Assembly: GCA_003158115.1 (NCBI GenBank)
Contig: PMGM01000024.1
Span: 3,582-44,848 of the forward strand
From: Methanobacterium sp.
GTDB lineage: Archaea > Methanobacteriota > Methanobacteria > Methanobacteriales > Methanobacteriaceae
DNA length: 41,267 bases
Direction of reading: 5' to 3'
Position numbers and translations under genes: made by a program. Under the pieces are notes generated by a model. That model had not been told where the DNA came from. It did no database searches and was given only the letters and a program-made list of their open reading frames with translations. Positions 39,512 to 41,267 of this stretch are shown here, piece after piece (the stretch's first letter is position 1; each line of letters begins with the position of its first letter).

Positions 39512-39942
39512 TCCTTATTTTTTTGTAATTTTTTGATTCTTTTGTTCATGAAGTATTATATTACTGAAACTTATTCTCACTATTACAGCTAACGTTGAGA
39601 TTGAGGGACGTTGGCTCGGTGATGGTTTTTATAATGTCTAACTAAAAAAAATCTAAACCAAGAGCAATTTTTGATGTAAAATCGAATCAGCATAATAAAG
39701 TTTTAATTGTAGCTAATATACCATCATAGATGATTATTAACGTACATAAAAGGAATGAAAGAGATGCACCAAGTTATCCGCCTATCATAACCTCTTTTAA
39801 AAATTTAAAACAGTTTGGTGGGTTTTTGAAAAATAATATATACTTTAATGAATATATTATGTATCAATATACAAATTGTTTTAGTAGAATTAATTTATAC
39901 TATTAAGATTTAATTATAACATATTAAAATCGAGGAGAAACT
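39512..39942. other. 431-base gap without a clear gene
   Basis: The first 35 bases are T-rich and may terminate the upstream gene. At about 39588-39627 the sequence becomes noticeably more GC-rich (TTGAGATTGAGGGACGTTGG), and a frame without a start codon encodes TANVEIEGRWLGDGFYNV before a stop. It may be a gene fragment or a structured RNA; neither is established. The remaining part carries TATA-like sequences that may serve the small gene at 39943. Confidence 0.4.
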
Positions 39943-40113
39943 ATGAAAAACAACGAGGTAATAATACAGGAAATAGATATTGGGATAAAATTTTTAGCCA
40001 ATATTGACGTTTATCTTCCCGATACTGAAATAACAGAATATAAATCTGCAATATCTCATCTTAAAGATGCTAAAACGAGATTACTAAAAAAACTATTGGA
40101 ACCCGTGTTATAA
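39943..40113 (+). CDS. Small helical protein, 56 residues
   Basis: A short gene with a strong ribosome binding site, GAGGAG, five bases before the ATG. The protein begins MKNNEVIIQEIDIGIKFLAN and ends in a basic amphipathic helix (HLKDAKTRLLKKLLEPVL). I do not recognise it. Its short length would make many gene callers skip it. The composition (regular charged/hydrophobic alternation) is unlike random AT-rich sequence. It could be a regulatory or accessory subunit. Confidence 0.6.
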   Translation: MKNNEVIIQEIDIGIKFLANIDVYLPDTEITEYKSAISHLKDAKTRLLKKLLEPVL

Positions 40114-40354
40114 TCAACATACCAATCAATGGTCTCAAATCCCATATTAACAAATTGAAGCTTAAATTATACTTTATTATTATATAATTTCAATCTTTTC
40201 CTTTTAAAATCTCATTATTTTTAAAATTATAGCTATATATAATTATGGAAATAGATAAGAAAAAGTTATTAATAGATTACTATTAAAGATGAGAATCTCC
40301 CTGGCAGTTAAAGATGTAAATTTTTTTGTTTTACAATAGAAATATTTATTCAAG

Positions 40355-40813
40355 GTGTTGAAAATTAAAAGTTCAAAATTATTTTTACAACTTAAAAGAA
40401 GTATTAAACCATATCAATCTAAAATAAAGGCTAAAGAGACGTTAATAAGTGGTGAAAACAATTCTATCCACAATACTATGTCAGAATATAATTTAGAAAA
40501 TTTCAACGAGATAATCAACTCATCCTATGAGGGATCAGATGACGAAGTCGATGAAAATGAATTAGATGATTTTAAAATGTGTATAGATAATTATTTTGAT
40601 TTGTATGCTCCAGATGATAAAGAATTTAGAGAATTCATTAAAATAATTTCAATATACTTGACTTTCATTGCAAAAAAACCTTTACATCCTCCAGGAATTC
40701 TTTTTTCAAACGGAGCTACTGTATACCAAAATAAGGATTCATATCATTGCACTGGAAAAAGCGTTTTTATAAAAGAAAATCATTCTCTATGTAAATATTG
40801 CATATGTAAATAA
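40355..40813 (+). CDS. DUF2115 (UPF0305) family protein
   Basis: A 152-residue protein of a family that I recognise from memory as DUF2115/UPF0305, known mainly from methanogens and without assigned function. The conserved core is DNYFDLYAPDDKEFREFIK, then IISIYLTFIAKKPLHPPG. The C-terminus has cysteines in SYHCTGK and SLCKYCICK, which could bind a metal. The N-terminal 60 residues are lysine-rich and less conserved. The start is uncertain: GTG at 40355 and TTG at 40358 both sit in the AAGGTG sequence that would be the ribosome binding site. Confidence 0.75.
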   Translation: MLKIKSSKLFLQLKRSIKPYQSKIKAKETLISGENNSIHNTMSEYNLENFNEIINSSYEGSDDEVDENELDDFKMCIDNYFDLYAPDDKEFREFIKIISIYLTFIAKKPLHPPGILFSNGATVYQNKDSYHCTGKSVFIKENHSLCKYCICK

Positions 40814-41125
40814 GAATCAATCTTAAAGGGAGTATTACTTCATTAATATTCCAATTTATCATATTGTGGATATTAGAATTTCTTAATACACTGTTACTGA
40901 TATATTCCCGTAGTAATCAAAAAATTTGATAACTTTATTAATTTTGTAGGCTTAAAAATACTATTAATAAAATGAATTATATTATAAAAATTATAAATAA
41001 ATCGCTTTATGGATTATAATCATAGTATACAACAGATAGCCAAATTTAAACGAAGTTTAGAATCCATAATTAATTGAATTTGAACAATTATTTCACTTTA
41101 AAAATCATTTTATAATGGTCAAAAA

Positions 41126-41267
41126 ATGGTCAAAAAGAAACATAATAATGCCCACACTTCAAAGAAATCTGTTGAGTGGATACAACACCCCTTAATTAAA
41201 GGTGAAAAAATAGAATCACGACTTTATCAGCAAGTATTAGCAGCGGATGTGCTTAAAAAGGGTAATT
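41126..41267 (+). CDS. Hef-like helicase/nuclease, N-terminal part only
   Basis: The window ends 47 codons into this gene. The N-terminus reads [19 protein letters not shown], then [20 protein letters not shown], which matches the region before the Q-motif and Walker A box of archaeal Hef (XPF/FANCM-type superfamily 2 helicase with a C-terminal ERCC4 nuclease). Hef acts on stalled replication forks. Walker A and everything after it lie outside the window, so the assignment rests on a short segment. An ATG at 41116 opens another frame that soon stops, so the ATG at 41126 is used. Confidence 0.65.
   Translation, partial: MVKKKHNNAHTSKKSVEWIQHPLIKGEKIESRLYQQVLAADVLKKGN

Noticed and set aside
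39571..39637. A structured RNA or C/D-box RNA in the GC-richer patch
   Set aside because: A box-like GTGATGG is present but no matching second box or closing stem could be found; left as unknown.

Overview
The window is an AT-rich chromosomal segment of a methanogenic archaeon, most likely a mesophilic Methanobacterium-like member of the Methanobacteriales. The main evidence is an F420-dependent methylene-H4MPT dehydrogenase (mtd), a CbiA/CfbB-type amidase for coenzyme F430 or cobamide synthesis, methanogenesis marker protein 12, archaeal-type ThrS and Sec11, a Kae1-Bud32 fusion, an aRecJ next to rpsO, and the start of a Hef-like helicase. GGTGAT-type ribosome binding sites and archaeal TATA boxes occur throughout. 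From memory, not checked, the gene order resembles the corresponding part of the Methanothermobacter chromosome. Most of the window is ordinary core chromosome; no transposon, prophage or CRISPR array was seen.

Layout: 1-3.2 kb is a sparse region with an orphan PAS/HisKA_2 sensor kinase, very small ORFs and decayed sequence. 3.2-7.1 kb holds redox genes (two iron-sulfur flavoproteins, a ferredoxin overlapping hisB, a flavodoxin) and an MBL-fold hydrolase. 7.1-12 kb on the minus strand holds an HD-domain protein, mtd with a hairpin/U-tract terminator, a GT-B-like protein and cfbB. 12.1-17 kb holds a radical SAM-HhH protein, a parA operon, a small zinc ribbon and thrS. 17.4-28.7 kb carries branched-chain amino acid synthesis (ilvD, ilvB, ilvN, ilvC) with sec11, argS, argF, purD and mmp12. 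After an 815-bp gene-free stretch come surE, an Mrr-like membrane protein, two tRNA-Val genes, ilvE, cobT, kae1-bud32, an XTP pyrophosphatase, rpsO, recJ, an aconitase X-type protein, two small genes and the 5' end of hef.

The best candidate for an undescribed system is the parA operon at 13.4-14.6 kb. Its second gene encodes a 151-residue protein that starts with the ParB-type ParA-contact motif LGRGLDALI but has no recognisable ParB CTPase or helix-turn-helix region. A 13-mer, TTATAAGTTATAA, occurs seven times exactly and four times with one mismatch in the window. All copies lie in intergenic clusters: on both sides of this operon, before the ferredoxin-hisB genes, and after ilvE. Two of the four clusters lie between convergent genes, where an operator role is unlikely. 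This suggests a chromosomal segregation or organisation system with centromere-like sites.

Other regulatory candidates are an 18-bp perfect palindrome just downstream of the ilvB TATA box, an inverted repeat at the ilvE promoter, and a 13-bp palindrome repeated three times in the 815-bp gene-free region. Functions are inferred from protein sequence by eye; no database search was run.
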